The translations under genes and the position numbers were made by a program. A model generated the notes under the pieces. That model saw only the letters and a list, made by a program, of their open reading frames with translations, was not told the DNA's origin and did no database searches. Positions 35,521-47,277 of a stretch of 64,000 nucleotides of DNA are shown piece after piece; the first letter of the stretch is position 1; every line of letters starts with the position of its first letter. The stretch is from Symbiodinium natans. Lineage: Eukaryota; Sar; Dinophyceae; Suessiales; Symbiodiniaceae. The stretch spans positions 1 through 64,000 of the forward strand of contig CAJNDS010002175.1 in assembly GCA_905221605.1 (NCBI GenBank), read 5' to 3'.

Positions 35521-36164
35521 CTGGAAAAAGCATTCTCATCGCCGGCCGTGAATACTCCCTCCAGTTGAAAATTATTCCTAGTTGTATCCAGTGCTTTTCT
35601 AGTACGTGCTTCTGATTTCACGGGCTGAATGCTGCATGACCTTTCGGTACCCTAAGCCTTTCCTGATTCCACGCACCCTTACCCCAAAACACCCTACACT
35701 CGCAGCCTGGCCCTGCAAATGTTGCTCTCTCTCTCTCTGTGGAACCTACGATGGGCGTAGGAGTTTCGACTTGGCCTCAATGATCTTGAAAGGCCATCAT
35801 TCCAAATCCCAAACTTCAACCCTCAGCCCCGCAGCCCTCAAAATTCAAAAACCTGTTGGCTGACTAAAGGGGCGCTGGCTGTCGGTGCTCTTTTCCGGGC
35901 TTGGGGCTTAAGGGACTTATCAGGGTCTTCGGCCGATGGGGTCTTTAAGGGTCGTGATTTAGGGCTGACTGCTCTAGCCTCCGCAGCACAACTACTGACA
36001 TTGACCTTCTTCTAACTATTTTCTGTCATTCAAAGTCTTGCTCCTCCGGTCGCGGTAAGTCGTTGCTTGCATTGCCCGGCTGCCAGCACAAAGCTATCTG
36101 TGCTCGGCCCCCTTTGTTTCAAATTGTGGAAACGCACAATTTCATGGGCCTCCGGAAGCCTGAC

Positions 36165-36259
36165 CTGGGTTCCCTGTGCGGTTCCTCGGAGGCACACTCA
36201 AGGAGCTCGCCATTCTGCTGCACAGCAGCAAGAATGACCTCCTTGTCGGCCAGCAGCTC
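36165..36259 (-). CDS. DUF4116 repeat exon, type D
   Basis: Reads ELLADKEVILAAVQQNGELL and then ECASEEP; donor CCCAG|GTCAGG. Confidence 0.6.
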
Positions 36260-36782
36260 CTGGACAGGCGCTCTGCGATCCCATCATCGCCAGTATCAAG
36301 CGTTGCCCTTCAGTTGCAGATCCCGTGTGATTTTCGAGTACTTGTTGTTGATTGAGTGGATCCTGCGTGTCCTCGTAGTCGCCATGATCGCGACTCACTA
36401 TGTTTCTGGCGCAGCAGCAGTATTTCTCTTTACTTTGCTTCCAGGGCCCTAATTGGCAGCTGTCCTTCCAACTCCCCAACCACTAAACCCTTATCAACCC
36501 TATACCCCCTGCACGATTAACACCCAATCCCTGAACCTTGAAACTTGTAACGTAAGTAAACGCAAGTTCTTATGCCGGTGCAAGCCTGGCGGCCACAGCG
36601 CCCTGCATCGTGGTTGCCACTGCTCTTGGGTCGACTTTCATCCAAGTGCTGTGACCAACAATTCTGGCTTCGTTTGAGGCAAAAGCTAACGCCGCTTTTT
36701 TTTGGGGAGGAAAGGAGGTTCCAATGGACAATGGCGTGGAGATCTGTCGAGACTAAGCTGCTTCTGGACTTCTGGCTCACAC

Positions 36783-36879
36783 CTGTGCTCCCCTTCGGCA
36801 GCTCCTCGGAAGCAAATTCCAGGGCGTCGCAGTTCTGCTCCACAGCAGCCAGGACCACCTCCTTGTTGGCGCGGAGCTC
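36783..36879 (-). CDS. DUF4116 repeat exon, type E
   Basis: Reads ELRANKEVVLAAVEQNCDAL and then EFASEELPKGSTG. Donor CACAG|GTGTGAG. Confidence 0.6.
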
Positions 36880-37464
36880 CTGGAAAAAGCATTCTCATCG
36901 CAGCGGTCAGTACTCCCGTTGGAAGTCCTCTCCTATTTTGTGCACCCTAAACCCTAAACACCCCCTCGCCCGTAATGCACCCTTAACCGTACAATATCTC
37001 AGCACCATAGTGGCAAGGCTCACGGCCCGCAATGCTTCTGGTACGGCAACCTGGGCTTGGAAAGAGCCTATTCCAGCATTTGATTCAAGGAGTTGCATGG
37101 GAAAAGAGGTTCCGATGGAGAATGGTGTGGAGATTTGTCGAAACTAAGCTGCTTCTGGCTCCGAGCTGTGGCCCAGACTAAACGGATAGGCACATGACGT
37201 CGAGTGTGATCTTCACCGACCCTACTTGGCTGGCAGCTGTCACTCCCAATCATGTTGGCTCTTTGGCCCGGCGTTAAGTGTAAGGGGGGCAGTATGTTGA
37301 CGCGAGCTAAACCTGGCAAACCATGTTTTGGCTCTTGGAAAACTTACTGATGCTCAGCGTGATCATTCCTCCATTACTGGTACCCGGAGCCTCTGGCCTC
37401 CGCTACGTATACACTGTGCTGCACCTACCGATGAGAGTAGTCCTCAATGCTCAGCTTGCCTCAC

Positions 37465-37558
37465 CCGGCTCCCGGCGCCGCTCCTCGGGGGCATACTCCA
37501 AGGCCAAACCGTCCTTTTGCACGGCGGCCAGGACGAGGTCGGTGTCTTGTCGGAGCTC
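37465..37558 (-). CDS. DUF4116 repeat exon, type A
   Basis: Reads ELRQDTDLVLAAVQKDGLAL and then EYAPEERRREPG. Pro in place of Ala in the YAAEE helix is unique. Donor CCGG|GTGAGG, the best donor consensus of the type A copies. It is the most upstream complete unit of the large minus-strand array. Confidence 0.58.
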
Positions 37559-38123
37559 CTGGACGAGCAGTCGCGTCATCGCAGTCTTTCTCAAGCCTTG
37601 CTTATGCTCCAAGTTGAAGCCCGTGATACACCCTTAGCCGGGAAAAGTAGCGCATCACCACAGTCGCAAGGCTCACGTGCCACAATGCTTCCGGTACAGC
37701 AGCCCGGTCCCTGCAAGGCCTACTCAAGCATTTTACTCTGCGGAACCTATGATGGGCGTCGGATTTCAGCTTCAGGGGGTCTAGGTTTCGGGTATAGGGG
37801 CTCGTTACGGCTCGTTGAAGGAAAATGGAGGTTTGAATGGAGAATGGCATGGAAAACTGTCGAGAAAATGCTTCAGATTTGACATGGGCCCCAACTGGGC
37901 AGCTGGCAGTTGTCACTGGCCTCCAAAGTGCCCAGCATCGTGGCGGCAACTGCTCGTCTTGACACGGCTATTAATTCGGTGTCTTGGAGCTGCATGTTGT
38001 GGTAGGGATTCATTCTGGGCGGAGTAAAGTCGACTGCTGAAGGCCGCTTTTTTGGGGGGAATTGATGATCCGATACAGAATGGCGTAGAGATTTGTCGAG
38101 ACTACGCTGCTTCTGGCTCACAC

Positions 38124-38200
38124 CTGTGGTTTTCTGCGGCAGCTCCTCTGAAGCAAATTCCAGGGCGACGCCGCGCTGCTTCGTAGCTTGGACCACCTCC
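38124..38200 (-). pseudogene. DUF4116 remnant at the array's right edge
   Basis: Keeps SKEVVQATKQRGVALEFASE, but the ELRAN start and the CCAG acceptor are deleted; GATGAG is joined directly to CAAGGAG. The 3' end with CACAG|GTGTGAG is intact. Confidence 0.5.
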
Positions 38201-38599
38201 TTGCTCATCCCCGCCGTCAGTACTCCAGTTGTAAATACCTAGTGCTTTTCTAGTATTTTGATTTTCTGGACTGGCTGCTGCATGACCTTTTTTACCCTAA
38301 ACCATTCTCTTGATTCCGCGCACTCTAAACTCTAAACAGTCCTTCACCCATAATACGGCCTGGTCCTGGAAAGGCTCATTCAAGCATTACTCTTTGGAAA
38401 CGATGGGCGTAGGAGATGGGATCTAGGCTTCAGGGAGTCTAGGCCCTGTAGGCTTCTGTAGGATTTCAGATGTGGCTCTTAGGGAAGAGCAATTTGTGGG
38501 GGGAATGGAGGATCGACCCGAGAAATCCGTGTCCAAGCGCGCGCTGTGGATAAAGTACAATTTTCGTCCACAACCGACAAAAACATCTTCAGAAGGCCA

Positions 38600-39515
38600 G
38601 AAAGCAGGAAAGACGTAAACCCAACCCTCCCTTTTCGGCCCGGAAAGGGGGGTTTGGGTTCAGACACAAAAACCGACAAATGGGGTTGGGCTCAGACAAC
38701 AACACACAAAAAGCCTAGGGTTTCAGTTTCGGAGTTGAATAAGAGCCATGTTTACAGCTCTTGACATGAGTCATGTTTCTGCGTGACAAGTGTCCAGTGG
38801 CATCGGCCTAAAAAAATGTCCTGCGCATGCTGCTTTGGGGGAGAGCTCTGTTGTAAGGCCAGGGCGCCGGCACCATAGCCTTACAACAGCCCCCCCCCCC
38901 CCCCCTTCCCGCCCCTTCTGGAGGGGACGTTGCAAGGCTATTGAAGACACGCACACTCGACTCCGAAACCCCAGGTGACTGTGGATTTTGTCGGAGCTCA
39001 ACCCCATTTTCCGGGCCAAGAAGGGGGGGTTAATGAGTTGCCTGGTTTGTGGCGATTCAAAGAGGTTTTTGTCGGTTTTTCGAATGAACCCAAACCCCCC
39101 TTTCCGGGCCGAAAAGGGGGGGTTGGGTTTACGTCTTTCCTGCTTTCTGCCCTTCTGAAGAGGTTTTGGTCGGTTTTGGGTCTGAACCCAAACCTGGTCT
39201 TCTTAAACCCTAGACCCTAAACCCCAAACCCTAAACTACAACCTCTGAGCTCCCACGCCCCTAAGCAGAGTTTTTTGTCGGTTTTTGCTCTGAACGCAAA
39301 CCCCTTTTTCCGGGCCGAAAAGAGGGGGTTGGGTTTCCTGCTTTCAGGCCTTCTTAAAAGGTTTTTGTCGGTTTTTGCTCTGAACCCAAACCTCCTTTTC
39401 CGGGCCGAAAAGGGGGGTTGTCTTTCCTGCTTTCCGGCTTTCTCAAGAGGTTTTTGTCGGCTTTTGGTCTGGACCCAAACCCCCTTTTCCGGCCCGAAAG
39501 GTTGGGTGTCCCTGG
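38600..39515. repeat. Palindromic minisatellite, copy 4 (expanded)
   Basis: Same hairpin units as at 6.6 kb. About five or six clear units lie between 38,625 and 39,500, interrupted by an unrelated block at 38,780-38,990 and by a short telomere-like string near 39,205. Confidence 0.8.
38849..38888. repeat. Perfect 11-bp inverted repeat (hairpin)
   Basis: TGTTGTAAGGC at 38,849-38,859 is mirrored by GCCTTACAACA at 38,878-38,888 with an 18-base loop. It interrupts the GGAGTTCTGTTGTACGAG context seen at 6,770, so it looks inserted. A C16 run follows at 38,890. Confidence 0.75.
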
Positions 39516-41700
39516 TTGAAAGGTTTTGTCGGAATTTCGTTGTTTGCGGATTTTGTCTGAATCCAAAGCATTGGGTTTCCTTCTACCGGTCGTAGAAAAC
39601 AAACTTGCTTCCAGAAAGAAACTCAGAAAAATGTATATCAGTCCTCCCTGCCGAAATCCTATTCCACCACCACGGGCAGGAAATGTACAAAGACTACTTG
39701 GTGCCCCATCTACATACAGGGGCAAGTTTTCGAAAGCATCAAGCGAGCAACATGAACACCAGCATCATCGGCGATCATCGGCAGAATCACATATAACGTG
39801 TACCTGGAGCATCAGTTCTGAACATTGAATGCAGTGCCTGTGTCCCTAAACCTCAATCCCAACTCATAAACTGGTAGGCCTGAACTTGCGAAGCCTCTCA
39901 GGCCTCGCAGGGACTTCCGGGCTGATTTCCCAAGCTTGACTAGCGTAGTCTGCGTTGTGGCGGCTGGGGGGCGGGTTTGCAGAAAAGATTGGTGTCTTTG
40001 CAACGCCAGCTCGCGCAGCCCCCTTGGCAAGTGAAAAGAATCCTGAACCCTTGCAAGTCACCCATGCCTGTCACCGTGTTTTTTCGCGTGGGAGGGGGAA
40101 GACCTACCACCCGCCCCCCAAACCACCTCTCCAACACCTATCCAGTGCCTCTCCAGTTCTTACCCAACACCTCTGCAGTTTTAACTCAAAAAATGCTAAG
40201 CACCAGCCAGTAAACCCGAATCGGAAAACCGTAAACCCTAAACCCAATCGAACATTACGAAGCATCGACTGCAAACAGGGCTTAAGAGCCAAACAGAAAC
40301 AAGCCTCCCTATTTTCTTACCCTGTATAAGGAAGAGTTATATATATATATATACATATGTATGTTGTACTATTTTTATGTGGGGTAAACAGGGCCGTGGG
40401 CCGTCCATGGTCTTCAGTCCTGCGGAGCAGCATCTGGACAACAGCGTGAGCACTGCCTGGATCGGCTGGGGCGGAAGGGTTTAAGGGTTTAATCGCTCAC
40501 GCTCGGACATGCCGTTAGGGTTCAGGGTTTAAGGGGTAAGGGTTTAGGGTTTATAGTATAGTTTCTAGGGCCTGAATCATTCCTCAAAGTCTATCCTGAG
40601 TCTCAAATCCAGCTCCGCACAGAGCTTGGACCTCTTGCGGCCAGGAGGCTGTCCCATCTGCCTTTGGCAGTTGACGGTGCTCTGGAAAAAAGGATGCAGT
40701 CGCCCCCTTTCAATGGAAAGCAGTTCAAGCCCTCAGGGTTCATGTTACCTATATGGCATATACTTGGGCCCTCAAGCTGCTATATAGGAACCGCCCAAGT
40801 ATCTACCATGTAGGTGCATGGACCGTTTGGGAAGTCTCTGATACTCTTCTGACCTACGCAAGAAGCCGCAGATCCCATCTCTCTACCGGGGTGCCATCAG
40901 GAGGCTTCTTATCTTCGGGGCTGCGCTTCAGGCTTCTGGGGACCCCGGTCCCTAAATCCCAAAACAAACAAGCAAGAGCTATCTGCTGCCAGGCCTTCCG
41001 CGACTTGATATAAAGGCGCCCTCTCCAAGGAAAGAAGCCCACCCCCTGAAAGTTTGTCGTAGGAGCCTCCAGGCAGCTTGTTCCCGGCTGAGGCATCTGC
41101 CCGGCTAAAACTTGGGCCGAGCACTGCGACGAGTTTGGGGGATGGAGGGGGAGAGGGTTGAGGGTTTAAGTTATATGGTGGGGTGAGGGGTGGTCATATC
41201 ACCTGCTGGCCACTAGAACTGCTTTCACCGGTTTGCGCTTGGCCATGTGATAAAGGGCATTCACTGGCTCTGATCGAACTCAGCTCGCTCCTATCACCCA
41301 CGCCTATTACAGCAAAAGCCATGTCCGTTCTTGCCACGGCTTCTTTGAGGTTCTGCTAGAGGTCGGAAGTTCTGCGGGCTGATGCCGGACATACGCCCCC
41401 TGGCATCCCTCTCATCTGTAACCCGGTACGAGCAACTTGCATTAAGTTGCTTTTTTGTGTTGCACCTCTGCTGGTCTCAAGAACCTCTGCCATGAACATG
41501 AAGGCCCAAATCTCCGTCCTCAAAGTCACCCTGCCTAAACCCTGTAAACCCTAAGCCCTAAAACCCTAAACCGCTAACCCCAAACCCCAATTTCGAAACA
41601 AACAAATTCTTCGACCCACAGGCTCCTGACAGCGTCAAGCCGTCAAGCCCTGAATCTGCATCTCCCATCTTCCCCATTCCCCTGCCTTATTCTCTTTTAA
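39516..41700. other. No recognisable gene
   Basis: Mixed unique sequence. It holds an (AT)n/ATATGT tract at 40,337-40,372 and short telomere-like strings near 40,220 and 40,520. Open frames of 60-125 codons occur on both strands, without domain signatures or paired splice signals I can defend. Confidence 0.4.
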
Positions 41701-41701
41701 T

Positions 41702-41798
41702 CTAAACCCTAAACCCTAAACCCTAAACCCTAAACCCTAAACCCTAAACCCTAAACCCTAAACCCTAAACCCTAAACCCTAAACCCTAAACCCTAAAC
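41702..41798 (-). repeat. Perfect (CCCTAAA)n block
   Basis: About 13-14 uninterrupted CCCTAAA units; interstitial. Confidence 0.97.
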
Positions 41799-44040
41799 CA
41801 TAATCTGGCCGGGGGCGGCACCAGACTGGAAGTGGCTGTGGTAGAACAAGAGTCAGAGTCAGAGTCAGACCTGCACACCCGAGGGCGGCCCCTTTAGGGC
41901 TCTAATCCCTTCCCCCGCCGATATTAATTAAGACCGTACGAATATAAAGAAAAAAACAATCTCCCTTGCCCCCCCAAAAAAACCGCCCCTTGTAAAAACT
42001 CTACGGACTTAGGGGGGAGTAACTAGCCCAAAGCTAAAAACCTGCTCTACGACTCAGCCAGCAAGCTACAAGGACGGGCTGTTTGGATAAGTACTCCGCC
42101 TAATACTAAAGCGGGGGACCCTTTAATATGAGGGGGAAGGGATTGCAGCTGAAACCCTCATGCTTAACTATAGAATTTTGTGTGTCATTGCATGTGGATC
42201 TGCAAAGCGATCCGCGTTCCCGACTTCTGCGCAGTAGACTGGTATACAACACCGACAACAAAAGCGCTCACCGTTGCTTAAAAATCAAACACTCGTTGTG
42301 AAGAGGCTGCCAGTTCTCGTGTCCAGCTTCCACCACCCATGAGGGCAGCTTTTTTGAACCGCATAGATGAGTCCAATGCGGAACTCCATGTGTTGCGAGG
42401 TTTGCCTAAGGATCTGGAGCCAGAAGGACACCAACAAAGAGCCCGTGGAACCATGGAACATTATGGAACAGCCTCATGCTTCGAATGGCTTTATGATGGG
42501 GGGGCGGGGGGCAGGGGCGCTGTTTCCTTATGCTGAGAGATCTGGGGAAGTGGGAGGCCAAGTTGAAGGGTGCTATGGGGTGCTGTTTCCTTACGCTGAT
42601 TGCTCTGGAAGGCCAAGTTGAGGCCCTCAAAGGCCAAGTTGCGGGGTGCTTTGGGGTGCTGTTTGCTGGGGTCCTGGGAAGCCAACTGACCGTTTGAGCC
42701 CCTCATTCGCTTTAAACTGCCTTCGCGTTCTCTGAGGTTTGCTGCCGGCGACCCCTGGACTATCAGGAGCAACACAGCTTCACAGAACATAAAGAGCCTG
42801 GTACCATCTTCTAATATCTTCTACCCATTCCCAGTTCCCTGCGTCGTCCCCAAGCCTCGGGTTTCTTGAAAGGGAGGGATGGGGGCAGTGAGGGTGGAAG
42901 GAGGGCTTCAATGAGAGTCGCTGCATGTCGCGGCCTCGAAGGCGTATCCGAATCAACAAATCACAACATGCAGCTCTGCAGGTAGCTATTAAATGCTCAA
43001 GAAACGCGGGCTTCCTGCAGCGCCACCCTCCCGACAACCGGAGGTCTGTGTCATTATCACGGCCCCCCAACAGTGTTTAGGGGTGTAGGGTTTAGGGTTT
43101 AAGGCTAATAGAACAAGAATTGCCGAACTACCAACGGAAGTTTCAGTATAGTCGGACTTTCCACAGGACTTTTCAGGGATCCCGTGGTGGTCCGCAGACA
43201 AAATGAAGCAAAACACCCTGAACCCCCTGAGCCCAACTCCAACACCCCCATTAACATTTCCAAAGAAGCATCCCATTCGAAGGAGTCCCTTTTGTGGTCC
43301 GCCTCGCGGGCCTGGATGCGACCTCGCTGGGCCGTCTCTCCTGGAAGACGGAAGACTTGTACCCTACACCCGCAAACCCCCAAACCCAAAACCCCCAAAT
43401 TACCAGAAGCCCAAAGCGGTCCCACTTGATCAACATCCAGCAAACGAGCTATTCAGAGTGTAGCTCTCTGCTGGCTAGCGATATTCACTTGCAATTGTTG
43501 GGTAGCATTCACATGCAACTTACCGCCTTCCGCCGTCTTTAGCTTGCAGTCGCACCTGAACGAGAACGAAGCTGCGAGTTTCGCTTCCAAGTGAGCCCGG
43601 CAACGCCGGAAACAACGGAAGAAAGGTGGCGAAGAAGGGGGGCTTGGGTTAGGGTTGCAGGGTTTTAAGTTGAGCCCCCCAGCACAAACTCCAGCGCAAC
43701 CCTCTCTCTCTCTCACCCAGCGCAACCCTAAACCCTAAAACCCTAAACCCTAAACCCCAAGATCCACTTAAAGCGAGGTCACGTCTTGCTGCAACACGAG
43801 TCCGAGGTACAGGGGGAGATCCCGCTGTGCCCGGGAGGGTTTAGGGGTAAAGGTTTCCTACAGGTACCTGGGTGGTGCACCAGCATGGAGAAAAGATGAG
43901 GAATGGTTCAGAGGAGTTCCTGAGAAGTTCTAGGGATTCCTTGATCATTCTGGGGCAGCTTTCACGGAAGTTTCTCGGGAACACCCCATGCCTTTGAAAA
44001 GCTCTGCAAGTCCTGAATCCTGAATCGGGCTGCGTTTTAG
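41799..44040. other. No recognisable gene
   Basis: Includes three imperfect ~65-bp repeats with GGCCAAGTTG and GGGGTGCTGTTT (about 42,510-42,670), a TC-rich spot near 43,690 and short CCCTAAA strings near 43,725-43,760. No domain or splice pattern that I can support. Confidence 0.4.
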
Positions 44041-44115
44041 CCCTAAACCCTAAACCCTAAACCCTAAACCCTAAACCCTAAACCCTAAACCCTAAACCCT
44101 AAACCCTAAACCCTA
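44041..44115 (-). repeat. (CCCTAAA)n block, left arm of an inverted pair
   Basis: About 10 perfect units; about 100 bp further right the opposite orientation appears (44,219-44,300). Confidence 0.96.
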
Positions 44116-44218
44116 CATAGCAGCTTGTCTCTGAGTCCATGGCTCAGCAGCACAGGTCTCGCGCATGCGCCCCTGGGTGTTGCAGGCTGCGAGTCGCCAT
44201 CCGAAAAACCCGAAACCC

Positions 44219-44300
44219 GGGTTTAGGGTTTAGGGTTTCCAGGGTTTAGGGTTTAGGGTTTAGGGTTTAGGGTTTAGGGTTTAGGGTTTAGGGTTTAGGG
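44219..44300 (+). repeat. (TTTAGGG)n block, right arm of an inverted pair
   Basis: About 11 units with one TTTCCAGGG interruption near 44,237. Together with 44,041-44,115 it forms a CCCTAAA...TTTAGGG inverted arrangement around ~100 bp of unique sequence. Confidence 0.96.
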
Positions 44301-46494
44301 TCAGAGGAAGGTCTGCTGTAAGTCGAGGGCCTCAGAAGCTTGGGCAAGACAGATCTCTGAGAATCCGAAGAGTTCCATCCTTCTCCCAAGGCACGGCTGG
44401 AAGCCCGCCCAAGCCCCAAACCCTGAACCCGAGAACCCCCCCCAATGCCGGAAAACCAAAGCCTTATAAAGTCCGGACCCAAAACCCGGGACTCTCAAAG
44501 CCCAAGAAACCCAACACACTCTTGAACCTTCAGAGCCTCAAGAAGAACAGTAAGGAGACCCCGAACCCCAAACCGCAAACCCTGATTAAACTCTAGACTC
44601 TCTAAGCTCAATTGCAAACCGCCACGGGCAATCTCAAACTCGCAACTTCGAAGTGCTGATTCCGCACCCCAAGTCCTCATCAACTTTCAACCCACTGGTT
44701 CTTACTAGGGATTGAAAGGAGTAGATACCTTATAGCCTAGTAGCTTTAAATTAGCTTTAAGTATCTAATTCTGTCATTCCCCCACCCCCCCCCCCCCCCC
44801 AATACTTCCAGTGACCTAATAATTCGTTTACCAGAACCCCTCCGGGATCACAAGAGTTATGAGGGTCTACCAAACCTCTTCGGCTGGTATTTTGCCCGAG
44901 GCCGGCGCTGGGACACCGGCATCACGCGGCATGGCGAAGAGAAGAATCCGCAGGTGATTCAAAGAAAGAAGGGGGGCGGATGCCATGAGGCCTATACACT
45001 CAGAGAACTTCGGCACCCATGGCATAAGAGTATGAAGTAAGAACATGAGGGCGTTGAAGCTCCAAAGTGGCAAAAACTCGGGTGGTGCCTTCTCGAGTAG
45101 GAGGTCCTGGATGTGAAAAGGGCCCGCGCCAAGTCAAGGATGGATGGGCGAATCGTGAGAAGCCTTGCAGTTCTGGGGGGGGGAAAGATGGAGGAGCTAT
45201 TTGTTTGATCCGAAACTCAGAAAGTGGGACATACGGTTGCGGCGCACCCTTGTCTTCTTTGACACCAGCAACTTGAATTCCAACACACGTCTTGCGGAGG
45301 ACTGATTGACACCGGCTGGCCGGAAAGTCTTCACAACGAGCCGCTCACCCATCCCCTGAAGCTGCACAACCTGCTTCGTAACCTCAGGGCTCAACCCTTG
45401 CATCTCAACACAAGCCGATGTCTCGCAAGATGCTCACTTTAGCAGGATGAGATTCACCGAGCCAAGACCAAACAACCCATGCCCGTAATTTGCAAAAACC
45501 GCGCCACTCAGAGCAAAGGCTTTTGCCCCGCTTAGGGGGTTGAGACACCAGCAGCTCCATCATCCCTAAACCCTAAGACCCTAAACCCCTAAACCCTCTC
45601 CAAAAACCCCTGAACCCCAAACCCCCTCCCGCGGTTCCACAAAGGACGCTGTGCTCCAGGACTCCCGGGCCCCCCTTCCGAGCTCGGACTCTACAAAGCG
45701 TGGCCCCCAGGATAGAAACTCACCAGAAACCCCAAAAAGCGATTCAAAGCAAGTCAAGTCCAACCCTAGGGGTTTAAGGGTTTAGGGTTTAGGGCCTAGG
45801 GCATCAAGGCTGTAAACCAGAAATGCAGCAGCCCACTTTGCTTCAGACACACGGCTATTGCTCTTGCACAAGGGGCCCCAACAAGTGGGAGACGTGCCTC
45901 GGGGCCTCATGTGGATCGGATATACTCTTGTCAGGCGCTTCACTGTCGGAATTTGTCAGGCCTGCGCTTCTTCAAAAACTCTTTTCCGTCTCTGGCAACG
46001 CGTCGTGGGTACTGACCACAGAAATCATAGTACATCGTCACTGATACTATTACTATTGTTCTTGCTCTTGCTCTGATCCGCTATCGTTTTATTGATATTG
46101 ACAGGGGCCGGTGGCCTGCGCTTCGCGCGGCTCAGGGTCTGAAAAACGCATAGACCGGGAACGGCTGCTGGTCCAACGCCCAGCGCTCCCAGCGGCAGCC
46201 GGCGCCCAACGGCTTATTCGTTCGCGGGTGGACCTTCGCCGCGCGATCGAATTCCCTGCCCTCACTGGTGCGGATCTTGCCCTCGCCCCAACTCTGGGGC
46301 CGCCCGTTGCGGAAGTGTTCCCTCGCAGGCTTGCAGGGCAGCGCAGTGCAATGTCTAGACTAGACCCAAAATAAACCTAGGAATACACAGGGTGCCCTTT
46401 CTGATTTAAAGAGGCTTGTCAGGCATCCTCAACCCTAAATCAAGGCAAAAAAGCCTACTCTGAGTCATAGATGTGGTAGAAGCGGGGTTTGGGG
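44301..46494. other. Mostly unassigned; GC-rich patch at 46.10-46.37 kb
   Basis: Holds a C-rich run at 44,781-44,801 and telomere-like strings near 45,565 and 45,770. The patch 46,105-46,375 is GC-rich with an open plus frame of 87 codons (ending ...RLDPK) that stands out in composition. I recognise no family. Confidence 0.35.
45290..45410 (-). CDS. Weak exon candidate
   Basis: The minus-strand frame reads MQGLSPEVTKQVVQLQGMGE and continues through ERLVVKTFRPAGV to RRVLEFKLLVSKK. It has a balanced, protein-like composition, with a possible donor at AAG|GTGCG near 45,250. No domain recognised and no homologous copy in the window. Confidence 0.2.
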
Positions 46495-47105
46495 CCGTCA
46501 CGGTCTCGTCCGCTTCTAGGGGTTTTGGGCCGTCACGGTCTCGTCCGCTTCCAGGAGATTTGGGCTGTCACGGTCTCGTCCGCTTCTATTAGGGGCTTTG
46601 AGCTGTCACGGGGCCGTGACGATCTCCTCCGCTTCTAAGGGCTGGCTTTTGGGCGGTCACGGTCTCGTCCGCTTCTAGGTTTTGGGCCGTCACGGTCTCG
46701 GACGCTTCTAAGGGCTTTTGGGCCGTTACGGTCTCGTCCGCTTCCAGGGGTTTTCGGCTGTCACGGGGCCGTCACGGTCTCGTCCGCTTCTAAGGGCTTT
46801 TGGGCCGTCACGGTCTCGTCCGCTTCTTAAGGGCTTTTGGGCCGTCACCGTCTCGTCCGCTTCTAGGCGTTTTGGGCCGTCACGGGGCCGTCACGGTCTC
46901 GTCCACTTCTAGGGGTTTTGGGCCGTCACGGTCTCGTCCGCTTCTAGGGGTTTTGGGCCGTCACGGTCTTGAGCTGTCACGGGGCCGTGACGGTCTCCTC
47001 CGCTTCTAAGGGCTGGCTTTTGGGCGGTCACGGTCTCGTCCGCTTCTAGGTTTTGGGCCGTCACGGTCTCGGACGCTTCTAAGGGCTTTTGGGGCCGTCA
47101 CGGTC
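46495..47105 (+). repeat. ~35-bp minisatellite
   Basis: About 16 units of GGGTTTTGGGCCGTCACGG followed by TCTCGTCCGCTTCTAG. Some units carry a doubled CACGGGGCCGTCACGG or the palindrome GTCACGGGGCCGTGAC (46,605 and 46,976). A longer segment near 46,590-46,720 recurs at 46,968-47,095, so the array has a higher-order duplication. Confidence 0.93.
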
Positions 47106-47277
47106 GGTAGCCAACTGATCATGCGGTCCCACAGTCAAGACGAGTCAAGACGCACGCAAGCCTCCTGCTCTCGTTGGCTCTGTACCTCCTACAGTCCTAC
47201 AACGCCCGAAGCCGACAAAGAGAAGAAAACCCGAGACCCTTTCATACCCTAATACCCTAAACGCAATACCCGAATGC

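Larger units (their letters stand above)
27560..36670. repeat. D/E-exon duplication array
   Basis: A block beginning TGATTTCACGGGCTGAATGC and containing a (CT)n tract, the TTCGGCCGATGGGGTCTTTA block, a type D exon and then a type E exon starts near 27,591, 28,958, 32,239, 34,301 and 35,615. Copies differ by truncations, by CT-tract length and by short indels. The stretch 29.5-31.3 kb is a different, C/A-bearing block inserted in the series. Confidence 0.8.

Noticed and set aside
5000-38000. Dozens of 60-190 codon open frames in repeat spacers on both strands
   Set aside because: They follow repeat units in every frame, lack domains, and many are other-frame readings of the DUF4116 exons.
46495-47105. 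CRISPR-like array
   Set aside because: No unique spacers of constant length; it is a minisatellite with variable units in a eukaryotic context.
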